From the NCBI RefSeq assembly GCF_900170035.1, contig NZ_LT828556.1, positions 80,256-144,255 on the forward strand: a DNA stretch of 64,000 nt, given 5' to 3'. A program made the translations under genes and the position numbers. Of this stretch, positions 43,467-52,004 are shown in pieces (the stretch's first letter is position 1; each line of letters starts with the position of its first letter). The notes under the pieces were generated by a model, which did not search any database, was not told the origin of the DNA, and was given only the letters and a program-made list of their open reading frames with translations. The stretch is from Desulfamplus magnetovallimortis (GTDB lineage: Bacteria; Desulfobacterota; Desulfobacteria; Desulfobacterales; Desulfobacteraceae).

Positions 43467-45560
43467 ATGAAATTACTAAATAAGATTTCAATAATTATTC
43501 TAATGATATTTATGCTTTTTGTTCGGCCAGTTACTGCAGCAGTAAATTTTTATTCTCTTTATCAGCTATTGAATATCAGTTATGATGATTTTTTTGATCC
43601 TTCAGTGTTAAGTCAATATGGTGATGTAAATCCTATAACGGGATCGTATACAATTTCTTGTAACTCTGCTTTTAAAGTGTATTTCCCCCCAGGCGCACAA
43701 GAGCTTGTTGTTACATTGACACTTGATAATGCTGTTTATTGTGAAGCTGGCTATACAATTGAATGGCAATCTGATCCTGCTGTAGGGACTTCTGCTGTAT
43801 ATAACGGGAATTCTAGTTATTCTTTTAAGGATGGTTTTGAGAGAATAACTATTGCTGCAACAAATTTATCTTCTAGTCAGGGCGTGTGGGTTCTATTCAA
43901 GTTTCAGAACTGCCCAGTTGGATGTTCTAAAGCAATTGAGGTTAATAACGGGTACTTCAATCTTAATTTGGAAAAATATAAGCAATGGTATGACTGTGTG
44001 ACAGAAAAAAATATGTGGGGGCCAAGTGGTGATCCACCGTCAACTCAGGTTCCATCATGTAACGGAACAACAGAGCCTAATGACCCATCAGATGAGACAC
44101 TTTCAATTACTTCCATATCCCCTGTGTCTGGAGAAACAGGAGAGAAGATCCAATTTTCAGCACAGGTAAATAACCCTGATAACGCAACTATACTATATAC
44201 ATGGAATTTTGGAGACGGAAGTGCAGTTGAACCAATCTATGTGTCATCAACAACACATAATTACACTTTTGCTGGACAATATCTTGTTGTCTTGACACTC
44301 TCGGTAGCTGGGGAGGCACCGGTCTCGTCTCAACAATGGATTACTATAACAGATGCTGATGACGAACCAGTTGCTGTATCAATAAATGGAATAACACCAA
44401 TATCTGCTTCCGTAGGGGTACCAGTGGCGTTTTCAGCCTCACTAAATAATCCTGATAATGTTGAGATCTCTTCATATAAGTGGACTTTTGGTGATGAAAC
44501 TGAAGAAAAGCAAACTACAGTTGCCTCTGCTTCATATAGTTATAATTTTTCAGGGCAATACCTGGTTTCTTTGACTGTTTCTTTTTCTGATGAAGCTTTA
44601 ACTCCTGTATCTTTTCAACAATGGGTAACTGTAGAGGGTGTTGACGAACCATCTGTTGTATCAATAAATGGAATAACACCAATATCTGCTTCCGTAGGGG
44701 TACCAGTGGTGTTTTCAGCCTCACTAAATAATCCTGATAATGTTGAGATCTCTTCATATAAGTGGAATTTTGGTGATGGAAGCGAAGAAGAGCAAACCAC
44801 AATTGCCTCTGCTTCACACAGTTATAGTTCTTCAGGAGAATATCCGGTTTCTTTGACAGTTTATTTTTCTGATGAAGCATCAACTCCTATATCGTCTCAA
44901 CAATTAGTAACTGTTATAGATGACCGAGAACCATCGGCTGTGTCTATAAATGGGATAATTCCGGCTAATGGTTTTTCTGGAGAGCCTGTGGTCTTTTCCG
45001 CCTCAATAAATAACCCAGATAATGTGACCATAGATTTGTATGAGTGGGATTTCGGGGATGGTGAAATTTTTTCAGGAGATACGAATTCCACTTCCCACAT
45101 CTATACTTCTGCTGGTGAATATACAGTGATTTTAAATCTGTCAGTAACAGGGCAGGAAGAGACTCAGCCAACATTTTCAAAAAAAGTTTCTATTGGTGTT
45201 ACTCAAGCAGATTTGAATCTGGCAATAGAACAGGCAAAAGAATCATGTAAAAACGATCCCCTCTCTTGTGGGATTTCTGTTTTTTCAACATGTTATGAAG
45301 ACGGTTTTACAGATGGCTTTACCAATGGCTATGAAACTGCAGGCGAGGAATTTCTTAACAGCACTGAGTCGCAGATTTCAATATCAATGAGGCCTAACTA
45401 TGATTTTCTTATTCCTATGATTTATTTTTCTTACGATAACTTCCTTTATAAATTGACGACCTATTTTGAGTATATTTCAAGCTCAAAGTTTCAAGATCTC
45501 AATGAAGGAGATCTGGTATGGAAATTAAATCTGGATGAATCTGAGATATTATCAGAATAA
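43467..45560 (+). CDS. Secreted protein with four PKD-type repeats
   Basis: The 697-residue protein has a signal peptide (ISIIILMIFMLFVRPVTAA), a Cys-containing N-terminal domain (about 25-200), then four PKD-type beta domains to about residue 575. Each has a core such as YTWNFGDGS, YKWTFGDET, YKWNFGDGS or YEWDFGDGE. A C-terminal helical region with four or more Cys in all and DGFTDGFTNGYETAGEE ends it. Domains two and three are nearly identical in DNA (period 285 bases), a recent duplication. PKD domains usually act in protein-protein or protein-glycan contacts at the surface. There is no anchor, and it is not IPTL-tagged. Confidence 0.85.
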   Translation: MKLLNKISIIILMIFMLFVRPVTAAVNFYSLYQLLNISYDDFFDPSVLSQYGDVNPITGSYTISCNSAFKVYFPPGAQELVVTLTLDNAVYCEAGYTIEWQSDPAVGTSAVYNGNSSYSFKDGFERITIAATNLSSSQGVWVLFKFQNCPVGCSKAIEVNNGYFNLNLEKYKQWYDCVTEKNMWGPSGDPPSTQVPSCNGTTEPNDPSDETLSITSISPVSGETGEKIQFSAQVNNPDNATILYTWNFGDGSAVEPIYVSSTTHNYTFAGQYLVVLTLSVAGEAPVSSQQWITITDADDEPVAVSINGITPISASVGVPVAFSASLNNPDNVEISSYKWTFGDETEEKQTTVASASYSYNFSGQYLVSLTVSFSDEALTPVSFQQWVTVEGVDEPSVVSINGITPISASVGVPVVFSASLNNPDNVEISSYKWNFGDGSEEEQTTIASASHSYSSSGEYPVSLTVYFSDEASTPISSQQLVTVIDDREPSAVSINGIIPANGFSGEPVVFSASINNPDNVTIDLYEWDFGDGEIFSGDTNSTSHIYTSAGEYTVILNLSVTGQEETQPTFSKKVSIGVTQADLNLAIEQAKESCKNDPLSCGISVFSTCYEDGFTDGFTNGYETAGEEFLNSTESQISISMRPNYDFLIPMIYFSYDNFLYKLTTYFEYISSSKFQDLNEGDLVWKLNLDESEILSE
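44371..44940 (+). repeat. 285-bp tandem duplication encoding two PKD domains
   Basis: The block starting near 44371 recurs at 44656. The first 110-120 bases are almost identical (two or three differences), and the later parts have diverged. The period is 95 codons, one PKD domain. Confidence 0.85.
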
Positions 45561-45666
45561 AAAATCTGCCTAAAGGTTTAATGACCCTTGGAGTTATAGG
45601 TTATGGGTCAAATATGATTATTTTAAATTAATTCGGTATCTTTCATTTATTTGTTGACACTTTTTT

Positions 45667-45742
45667 TGAACCATGATTTTCATGATTAAGGGATTTGCCT
45701 GATGTTTCATCTTGATAATCCTTTAATCATGGTTCAAAAATA
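45667..45742. repeat. Inverted repeat between secreted-protein and SGNH genes
   Basis: TTTTTGAACCATGATT on the left pairs with AATCATGGTTCAAAAA on the right; an inner AAGGGAT/ATCCTTT adds to the stem. It could end the PKD gene transcript or be another dispersed palindrome. The rest of 45561-45811 has no feature I can support. Confidence 0.7.
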
Positions 45743-45811
45743 TCAAAAAATGTAAACTCGTTTTGAGTTTATCTGGATGGTGACATTAATTCTTCATTTC
45801 TATCATATTCC

Positions 45812-47074
45812 ATGACGAAAAAAATATCCTTTATTCTTATTTTAGTTTTTTTTGCCTACCTTGTAATTGAAATTTTGGGTATGGTTTCATATTATGTTGT
45901 TTTTCAAGAATTATATTCTAAAAAACAAGTCAAAAAATTAATAACTCAGATATTGGAAGTAGAAAACGTTGAATTCACCAACAAATCTGATTCAGCAGGA
46001 GATGTTTGGGTTGGTAATCAGGTTGAGGTTATCCATCCATATTTTGGTTATTTCAGGGATCCTGAAAGAAATCAAGGTATTACAAACCAGGGGTTCCCGT
46101 CATATCAAAAAAAACAAGATTTAAATAAAAAAAATGATCAGATAAACATTGCGGTTTTTGGAGGATCGTTTGCCAAAGGCACCTATTTTTTAGGTATAGA
46201 GGATTTGAAGAAATGTTTTAAATTTGCTAATAAAAAAGTCAATATTGTAAACTTTGCTATTGGGGGGTATAAGCAACCTCAACAATTAATGGTTTTAAAC
46301 TATTTAATTTTAATGGGAGCTCATTTTGATATAGTTATAAATATTGATGGGTTCAATGAAGTTGCACTTCCTTTTGTTGAAAATATAAAAAACAAGGTAT
46401 CTCCATTTTATCCCAGAAACTGGTTGTACAGGGCAAGGGATATCAACGATCCTGTTATAACCAAAATAACAAGTAAAATCTATTTTTTGACATCAGTAAG
46501 GCGTGTGGTTTCCCGTAGCGTAAAAGAATATAAACTCTACAGAAGTCCAACATTAACATTAATCTGGCGAATTATAGATAATTCTATAAATTTAAGGCTT
46601 GCCATGACGCAGGATCATTTAAAGGAAGCAATTGGTTCCAAAAATTTGGGGTTCGCTGTGAAGGGACCTGAATATCGGTTTGATTCAAAGGAGGGGATGT
46701 ACGATGATCTGGCAGATGTCTGGATGCGTTCTTCCATATCCATGAAATATTTATGCGATTCTTACCGCATCAAATACTTCCACTTTATCCAACCCAACCA
46801 GTATGATCCTGACTCCAAAAAATTTACTTCAAAAGAAAGGAAGATTGCCTTTGATCCAGGGCATCCCTACAGGAATGGGGTCTTGAATGGTTACCCTAAA
46901 TTGCGTGAAAGAGGAAAACAGTTAATAGAGAATGGCGTTAATTTTAAGGATTTGACCTATATTTTTAATGAAAATGAAGAACTGCTGTACAGTGATACCT
47001 GCTGTCATTTAAATGAACAAGGTTATAAGTTGATAGTGGAAAAGATCTGTGAATTCATACACAATAATGAGTGA
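45812..47074 (+). CDS. Membrane-anchored SGNH-hydrolase-like protein
   Basis: The 420-residue protein has an N-terminal membrane helix (ISFILILVFFAYLVIEILG) followed by a periplasmic domain. Motifs fit the SGNH superfamily: IAVFGGSFAKGTYF (nucleophile Ser block, here GGS rather than GDS), FAIGGYKQPQQ (Gly block), INIDGFNEVALP (Asn block) and SDTCCHLNEQGYKLI (Asp-x-x-His block). Such anchored SGNH proteins modify or de-acylate exported glycans. It lies beside the exosortase H genes but on the opposite strand, with their ends convergent. The ribosome site is weak. Activity is inferred. Confidence 0.75.
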   Translation: MTKKISFILILVFFAYLVIEILGMVSYYVVFQELYSKKQVKKLITQILEVENVEFTNKSDSAGDVWVGNQVEVIHPYFGYFRDPERNQGITNQGFPSYQKKQDLNKKNDQINIAVFGGSFAKGTYFLGIEDLKKCFKFANKKVNIVNFAIGGYKQPQQLMVLNYLILMGAHFDIVINIDGFNEVALPFVENIKNKVSPFYPRNWLYRARDINDPVITKITSKIYFLTSVRRVVSRSVKEYKLYRSPTLTLIWRIIDNSINLRLAMTQDHLKEAIGSKNLGFAVKGPEYRFDSKEGMYDDLADVWMRSSISMKYLCDSYRIKYFHFIQPNQYDPDSKKFTSKERKIAFDPGHPYRNGVLNGYPKLRERGKQLIENGVNFKDLTYIFNENEELLYSDTCCHLNEQGYKLIVEKICEFIHNNE

Positions 47075-47096
47075 TACCAAAAAAAGCAAAACAGAA

Positions 47097-47705
47097 TTAT
47101 CGTTGAGGTATCTTTTTACTTGTGATCTTTTTTGTGGCTTGATTTCTAAAGAAAATATAGAGTGCCACCAAAAATGGCTCAAATCTGACAACCATGTTGT
47201 CGATGAACATCCACATGAATTCCAGAAAATATTGATTCAATGTGGTTAAAAATGAATCTTGTCTGACACCAGGATGGCTGTAATAAAAAAGCTGCAAGCT
47301 GGTATAGAAAAAAACATAGCAGAAATGAATAACCAGAAGAATGATTACAACTTCAATTATGGTTCGTGGATTCCACCATTTAACAATAGGTAAAAGTGAT
47401 AAGATAAGGGCAATGGTAAGGGGAATGTTAAATGAGTAGTTAGATACGTTTATTTGAAGGTCAATTACCAGATCGCCAAGACCCTTATGTGAATATATGA
47501 GACGAGAAAAGTTTATTTTTGCGATTTCATTGTCATGTACAAAATTGTCCAGTCTGAAGCTTGAAAACAGAGCAGCACACTCTGACCCAGAACGGGTCAT
47601 TACATTGCCGTAATAAGGTTTAATTTGAATCCAGATAATAAGAGATATAATATATGCAGTAGCGAAGATAAGGAGGCTAAACAAAATTTTTTTTGTTTGA
47701 AACAT
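47097..47705 (-). CDS. Exosortase H-associated membrane protein
   Basis: I start it at the ATG at 47705 (MFQTKKILFSLLIF); a start at 47744 would add 13 residues within the exosortase gene. The roughly 202-residue protein has an N-terminal membrane helix, an external segment (about 30-95), then three more helices. It overlaps the exosortase H gene by 29 bases in the next frame. A membrane protein in exactly this place accompanies exosortase H in other genomes, so the name rests on position and topology rather than a motif. It presumably assists substrate recognition or processing. Confidence 0.75.
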   Translation of the reverse strand: MFQTKKILFSLLIFATAYIISLIIWIQIKPYYGNVMTRSGSECAALFSSFRLDNFVHDNEIAKINFSRLIYSHKGLGDLVIDLQINVSNYSFNIPLTIALILSLLPIVKWWNPRTIIEVVIILLVIHFCYVFFYTSLQLFYYSHPGVRQDSFLTTLNQYFLEFMWMFIDNMVVRFEPFLVALYIFFRNQATKKITSKKIPQR

Positions 47706-48216
47706 ATTGTAACCATATGAGAAAAATAATGAATGAAACAACAATCATCATTCCCTGCGCAACATAGACATGAAAGTAATGAAAGTATTCCCTGCCATAT
47801 ATTGCCACAAGGCCAAGCCCTGCAATCCTCACAATGTTTATGACCTGAAGAATTATAAACCCCGCAATAATGCCAATTGATTTATTTATCATGGTTGATG
47901 GAAAAGAGAGCACTGCAGCAATGTATATCATGAATGCTTCAAGGCCATTGCAGCCGAATTGAATATCCAGAGCAATGTTTTCAAGCTGGATTATTGAGCC
48001 TGAAACGGCCTTAACTTCACCTACACAATTTATTAACACAACACTTAACTTTACTACCATTTCTGTATATATACCATTTATATCTATCATGCTTTTGATA
48101 GAATCAAGCCCAATCAAAAGTAAAAAGATAGCCATAAGTGTAATGTATGATATGATAAATTTTAAAAGAGAGATTTCTTTTGTTTTGAGAATGGGGGGCT
48201 TGTTGTTGGTTGACAT
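47677..48216 (-). CDS. xrtH: Exosortase H (IPTL-CTERM-specific)
   Basis: The 179-residue multi-pass membrane protein has the exosortase/archaeosortase core: DIQFGCNGLEAFMIYIAAVL with the catalytic Cys, then NIVRIAGLGLVAIYG with the conserved Arg, and FHYFHVYVAQGMMI with His. Its short length and its neighbours fit exosortase H, the type that pairs with IPTLxxWG-CTERM proteins. One such protein is encoded just upstream (48340-48837). It would cut the substrate's C-terminal anchor at the inner membrane outer face and perhaps transfer it to a glycan or lipid. The gene ends in a frame overlapping that of the associated membrane protein. Confidence 0.88.
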   Translation of the reverse strand: MSTNNKPPILKTKEISLLKFIISYITLMAIFLLLIGLDSIKSMIDINGIYTEMVVKLSVVLINCVGEVKAVSGSIIQLENIALDIQFGCNGLEAFMIYIAAVLSFPSTMINKSIGIIAGFIILQVINIVRIAGLGLVAIYGREYFHYFHVYVAQGMMIVVSFIIFLIWLQYVSNKKNFV

Positions 48217-48270
48217 AATAGGCTTAAGTTGTATTTTGAAGATCTATTTTATTCTGCATTGATTATGAAA

Positions 48271-48327
48271 TCTGCTGTTCCCTGATAAAAAATGTTGGAA
48301 GTTTTAATATTATCAGGTAACAGCAGA
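48271..48327. terminator. Hairpin between the IPTL-CTERM gene and xrtH
   Basis: TCTGCTGTTCCCTGATA pairs with TATCAGGTAACAGCAGA around a 22-base loop (17-base arms, one mismatch). It lies 12 bases after the stop of the IPTL-CTERM gene on the minus strand. There is no clean T tract, so it may end or attenuate transcription rather than fully stop it, limiting xrtH relative to its substrate. Confidence 0.6.
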
Positions 48328-48339
48328 AGTATAAAAAAA

Positions 48340-48837
48340 CTATGATTGGTTCATACGCCTAATTCTGTAAATAGATACAAGGCCAATGAAAGATACAAGA
48401 ATTATCATTCCCCATTCGTTCATTGTTGGCGCAGAAACAGTTGTAACCACAGTTACAGGAGTAGGAGTAACCACATCTGCTGCTGCTGCCTGGACAGTTA
48501 CTGCCACAGTGTCTGTCTTAGAAACTCCAGTGGTTGGTGTTCCTCCGGAGTAAATGGTTATTCCCGTGCAGGTAGTACATGTGGCTGTCATTTGATATGT
48601 TGTTGTTTGAGAAGGTGTGATAGTTACGGAACCAATAGAATCGACGGTTCCAATACCATTGTCAATTGTAATCTCGTCAGCACCAGTGACGACCCATGAA
48701 AGGGTTACTGAATCTCCACTTGTAATGCTGCTATCTGAAACAGAAAAGCTTGTGATAACAGGATCAGCGTTAGCTGTTACAGCACAAAATAACACGGCAA
48801 AAAATGCACACATAATTGAGTTTGCCTTCATCTTCAT
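48340..48837 (-). CDS. IPTL-CTERM surface protein, exosortase H substrate
   Basis: The ATG at 48837 lies 9 bases after GGAGGA; a further upstream ATG contains that site and is rejected. The 165-residue protein has a signal peptide (SIMCAFFAVLFCAVTANA), then one Ig-like beta domain (about 25-115). A Thr/Val-rich spacer follows, then the sorting tag APTMNEWG, a hydrophobic helix and IYRIRRMNQ. This matches the tripartite IPTL-CTERM signal, with Met in place of the usual Leu. The adjacent exosortase H is the expected processing enzyme. The strong ribosome site and separate terminator suggest high expression. Confidence 0.9.
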   Translation of the reverse strand: MKMKANSIMCAFFAVLFCAVTANADPVITSFSVSDSSITSGDSVTLSWVVTGADEITIDNGIGTVDSIGSVTITPSQTTTYQMTATCTTCTGITIYSGGTPTTGVSKTDTVAVTVQAAAADVVTPTPVTVVTTVSAPTMNEWGMIILVSFIGLVSIYRIRRMNQS

Positions 48838-48852
48838 AAAAAAATCCTCCAT

Positions 48853-49024
48853 ATTTCTTGTGTAATTAGGTTTATTCTTTTTTCAATTAATTTAAACAAT
48901 AACCTATTGACTACTTAAAACTTGATATATGGTCATTAGGTTATTAATATGGTAACTTATGTTATTATACAGCTATCCATAATAAACAATATTTTTGATC
49001 TCTAACATATTGGTAATTCTTGTG
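48853..49024. other. Promoter region of the IPTL-CTERM gene
   Basis: This AT-rich intergenic region (172 bases) upstream of a well-translated minus-strand gene has several repeats of GGTTATTA-like words (around 48900-48960). A promoter is expected, but I cannot pick one with confidence. Confidence 0.3.
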
Positions 49025-49738
49025 TCAATCAATATTTTTGACATTATAATAAGAGTCGAGCTCATAAATATAATTTTCTGGTGTTGTACTCACCTTCTCT
49101 CCATATAATCTGGAGTTAAGGAATGCAGGGTCATGAGAAAGGGAAGTAACCCTATCTGAGTATATTTGTGCCGGAAATTCATAGTCTGTAGCTATGACGT
49201 TAAAACCCATTCTGGAACCAAACAACCCTTCAAGAGCTTCCTTTGAAAAACGAAAGTAATCGTTAGGGTAAGCATGAACGGGATAAGTCTGATGTGTTTG
49301 TATAAAAAGCAATCCATTTATACGCAGAGCTTTCATAACTTCATGGGCTGCAAGATGAGGATATTTAAAGTGCTCAAATGTTGAGCAGGAAATGATCACG
49401 TCAAATTTTTCAGTTCCTGTGAAATCGCTTAAGCGATGTACATCTGCAACAATATCAACATCCGCTCCTGGTTCGATATCTGTGCCAATATACTCGGCGG
49501 CGTGGGGAATCCATTCATCGTGCCTTGTTGATCTGCCTGCAACAGAACGTTTTGTTCCAAGCTCCAAAACCATGGGAGTATTAATCAATCTGCATTTTTT
49601 GATAAAATTCTCAAGCAGAAGATTATCAGATTTTGAAATAACCTGATAATCTTCTTGTTTGTGAATTCTGTTTTTGATAGCGTTTTCCAGCGCTTTTGGT
49701 TGTATTTTCTCAACTATTTTATTGATGAAATCCTTCAT
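49025..49738 (-). CDS. Class I SAM-dependent methyltransferase
   Basis: I place the start at ATG 49738, with AGGA about 8 bases before it; a start at 49831 would overlap the upstream SGNH gene and adds no domain. The 237-residue protein has VLELGTKRSVAG (motif I), YIGTDIEPGADVDIVADVH with the ribose-binding acidic residue, and FDVIISCSTFEHFKYPHLA followed by MKALRINGLLFIQTH. These define a type-11/12 methyltransferase. The bulky YPNDYFRFSKEALEGLF is common to sugar-modifying members in O-antigen clusters. It is last in the minus-strand run starting at the carbamoyltransferase. Acceptor unknown. Confidence 0.82.
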   Translation of the reverse strand: MKDFINKIVEKIQPKALENAIKNRIHKQEDYQVISKSDNLLLENFIKKCRLINTPMVLELGTKRSVAGRSTRHDEWIPHAAEYIGTDIEPGADVDIVADVHRLSDFTGTEKFDVIISCSTFEHFKYPHLAAHEVMKALRINGLLFIQTHQTYPVHAYPNDYFRFSKEALEGLFGSRMGFNVIATDYEFPAQIYSDRVTSLSHDPAFLNSRLYGEKVSTTPENYIYELDSYYNVKNID

Positions 49739-49754
49739 AAGCTTTCCTGTGCAT

Positions 49755-50888
49755 TTATTTATCGGCCAGAAATGATGACCATAGATATTCAGATATAATC
49801 TGGTGGGTTTTGGGCGTTGGATGTCCATCATTTACAATCATTATATCTGTTGGGGAATAGTGTACAAATAGTTTTTTTGCCAATGGGACAAGTGAAATAA
49901 AAGTTGTTTGATTGTTGTGAGACCAGCTTTCCACTTTCTGGTTGAAATCCATGACATGTTTTTTGTATGCACTGTCCTTTTCTGGAGAGAGTGCTCCCAA
50001 TGCCAGAAATACCACATATAGAGGTATTTCTTTTTTTTTCAGAGCTTCAACAATAATGTCAAGATAAAGAGAGCTCATTTGCCATTGTTGATCGAACATG
50101 GAAGGTGCAACTAACCATGGAGAGAGCCTGTTTAACTCTTCCTGTTCATTGTTCAATATATTGAAGGTATTATTCTCCAATATAATTTGTTCTATATGAT
50201 TTTTGAATATATTGTGAAATCCTCTGCGCATCAAGATATACATTTTTGATCTGTTAACTATTTGTAATTCTGGATTTTTGTCTCCTGGAAACAAAGCGTC
50301 AGGGTTATCCAGAAATGGCTGCTTGAAATAGTTTTTTTCCTGAATTCTGTCATCGTGGATATCATTTTCAAACAATACAATCATGACAGCATCCGGATTT
50401 GCAGAAAGATATCTTTGAAGATTTAAAGCATAATATAGAGGAGAGGCACCTTGAACTCCAAAATTTATTACTTCCCAGCTGTATTTATATGCTTTTTCAT
50501 TGAGAGAATATGTAAAAGTATCTTCAATTTCGCATCCATGGCCTTCAACTATGGAATCTCCTATAATGGCAATTCGTTTCCATCCTTTTTTCTTAGTAGA
50601 AATATCATATCCTCTGAATCCTGAAGAGTTAATATTATATTTTACCTTATAGTATGATCTTGCCTGATAATATTGTGCGTGTGGAATGTGGCTGTGTAGA
50701 AACTGGCGTGACCAGAAAATGAAAGGATTTGAAGAATAGGGGTCGATTGTTTTAATTTCAGGCGGGTAAGGTATGGTATATTCCTGCACAAATATTCTGG
50801 CCAGGATTTCACCTGCAAGTATGATTATAAATATCGTTACTATTATTGAAAAGGTATAGAGTGTGTGTTTCTTTCTATTTATGGACAT
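49755..50888 (-). CDS. Membrane-anchored SGNH/GDSL-hydrolase-like protein
   Basis: The 377-residue protein has an N-terminal membrane helix (YTFSIIVTIFIIILAGEIL). The SGNH domain shows IAIIGDSIVEGHGCE (nucleophile Ser), NFGVQGASPLYYAL (Gly), VLFENDIHDDR (Asn-Asp) and NDGHPTPKTHQIISEYL (catalytic Asp/His). It fits carbohydrate esterases or acyltransferase partners acting on exported glycans in the periplasm. Its start overlaps the radical SAM gene by 14 bases. SGNH proteins often sit beside carbamoyltransferase/SxtJ/DUF5989 genes, as here. Confidence 0.82.
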   Translation of the reverse strand: MSINRKKHTLYTFSIIVTIFIIILAGEILARIFVQEYTIPYPPEIKTIDPYSSNPFIFWSRQFLHSHIPHAQYYQARSYYKVKYNINSSGFRGYDISTKKKGWKRIAIIGDSIVEGHGCEIEDTFTYSLNEKAYKYSWEVINFGVQGASPLYYALNLQRYLSANPDAVMIVLFENDIHDDRIQEKNYFKQPFLDNPDALFPGDKNPELQIVNRSKMYILMRRGFHNIFKNHIEQIILENNTFNILNNEQEELNRLSPWLVAPSMFDQQWQMSSLYLDIIVEALKKKEIPLYVVFLALGALSPEKDSAYKKHVMDFNQKVESWSHNNQTTFISLVPLAKKLFVHYSPTDIMIVNDGHPTPKTHQIISEYLWSSFLADK

Positions 50889-51990
50889 TTGATATGTTCC
50901 TGAGTTTTTTTATCTTCTCTCCCACAAAGCGTATTGGCTTTGTTATACGCCAGCATGTGGAGTTTTGCAGTTCAGAATTTTTTTTCTCTGCTTCCAGAAA
51001 CTTATTTGAAAATTTCTCCTCGTTTTTTTTTAATTGCCAGATTTTTTCCCTAAGAAGCTTTGTTCTGATATTGATTCTGTTTTTTACCCAGAAACTTTCA
51101 GGTACAATAGAATTGTTAAGCTCACCAACTTCATACAAATTATTTTGTTTCAAAGACTCATAAAGATTTAAGAAAACATGGTAAGGCAAGCCGATTTCTT
51201 TTTGCAAAGCTGGATTGCTGTCGGGAATAACTACTTTTCTGAACTCAATTAAATCCACACCTAAATCACAAAATGCCCATTGAATGTATGCTGTTAAATC
51301 TGAACTGTTTTGATGGGTTAGAACACAATCAAACTGAATGGTGATTTCAGGAAAGTCGGTTCTAATTTTTTTTACACTATTTATTATCAGATCAAAATCT
51401 GCTCCCTTAACAAGGCTTTTATATATATCAGAATTTTTAGCATGCATGGAAACATACAAAATAAATTTGGAGCCACCTGCCTTTGCATAATCTTTGATGT
51501 TTATTTTATCAAGATTGACTCCATTGGTTACAATGATGAGCGGAGCATCTACAAATTTTTGCTGAAACATTTTTCCAATAATATGAAAGTCTTTGCTTAT
51601 AAGAGGTTCAAAATCACAACCAATCTGAATTCTTTTAAGGAGAGAGTGTTTTGCAAGTTCATGGAGAATTTCATCTATGGCAAGCAGATCAGTGTTATTG
51701 AATTTTGAAACTCTTCCATAGGGAGAGCTGTAGCAAAATTTACATTTTGCATTGCAAGTCGTTGTTAAATCAAGTAGAAATGAATTTATTTCTGAAAAAT
51801 TAAACTGATTTAAACAGAGAGGGTGTTTCAGTGGGCGTGCAATGTCGGACGCATAGCTTGCTCCGGCTGGACGTATTTTTAGATACTCGAAATTGGAGTT
51901 TGTATCTGTGATATATTCAAGGTTTGTTTTAATCATAAAAGCTTTCAGTTTGCCCTGTAGGCATATTTTTATTTGATTTTTTGCCCCCAT
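50875..51990 (-). CDS. Radical SAM protein with coiled-coil C-terminus
   Basis: The 371-residue protein carries CNAKCKFC (a CxxxCxxC 4Fe-4S site, near residue 80) in SFLLDLTTTCNAKCKFCYSS. A SPASM-less radical SAM barrel follows, with IQIGCDFEPL and LIIVTNGVNLD. After about 290 it becomes a charged coiled coil ending STCWRITKPIRFVGEKI. This tail motif is common on cluster-bound glycosyltransferases and sugar methyltransferases and is thought to place proteins together. An alternative start is the Met at residue 19 (51936). It may modify a sugar or peptide component of the surface; the substrate is not deducible. Confidence 0.83.
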   Translation of the reverse strand: MGAKNQIKICLQGKLKAFMIKTNLEYITDTNSNFEYLKIRPAGASYASDIARPLKHPLCLNQFNFSEINSFLLDLTTTCNAKCKFCYSSPYGRVSKFNNTDLLAIDEILHELAKHSLLKRIQIGCDFEPLISKDFHIIGKMFQQKFVDAPLIIVTNGVNLDKINIKDYAKAGGSKFILYVSMHAKNSDIYKSLVKGADFDLIINSVKKIRTDFPEITIQFDCVLTHQNSSDLTAYIQWAFCDLGVDLIEFRKVVIPDSNPALQKEIGLPYHVFLNLYESLKQNNLYEVGELNNSIVPESFWVKNRINIRTKLLREKIWQLKKNEEKFSNKFLEAEKKNSELQNSTCWRITKPIRFVGEKIKKLRNISNVHK

Positions 51991-52004
51991 AAAAAGTGTG
52001 TTTT

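Noticed and set aside
48838-48852. Start of the IPTL-CTERM gene at ATG 48852
   Set aside because: The codons after it are the GGAGGA ribosome site of the ATG at 48837.
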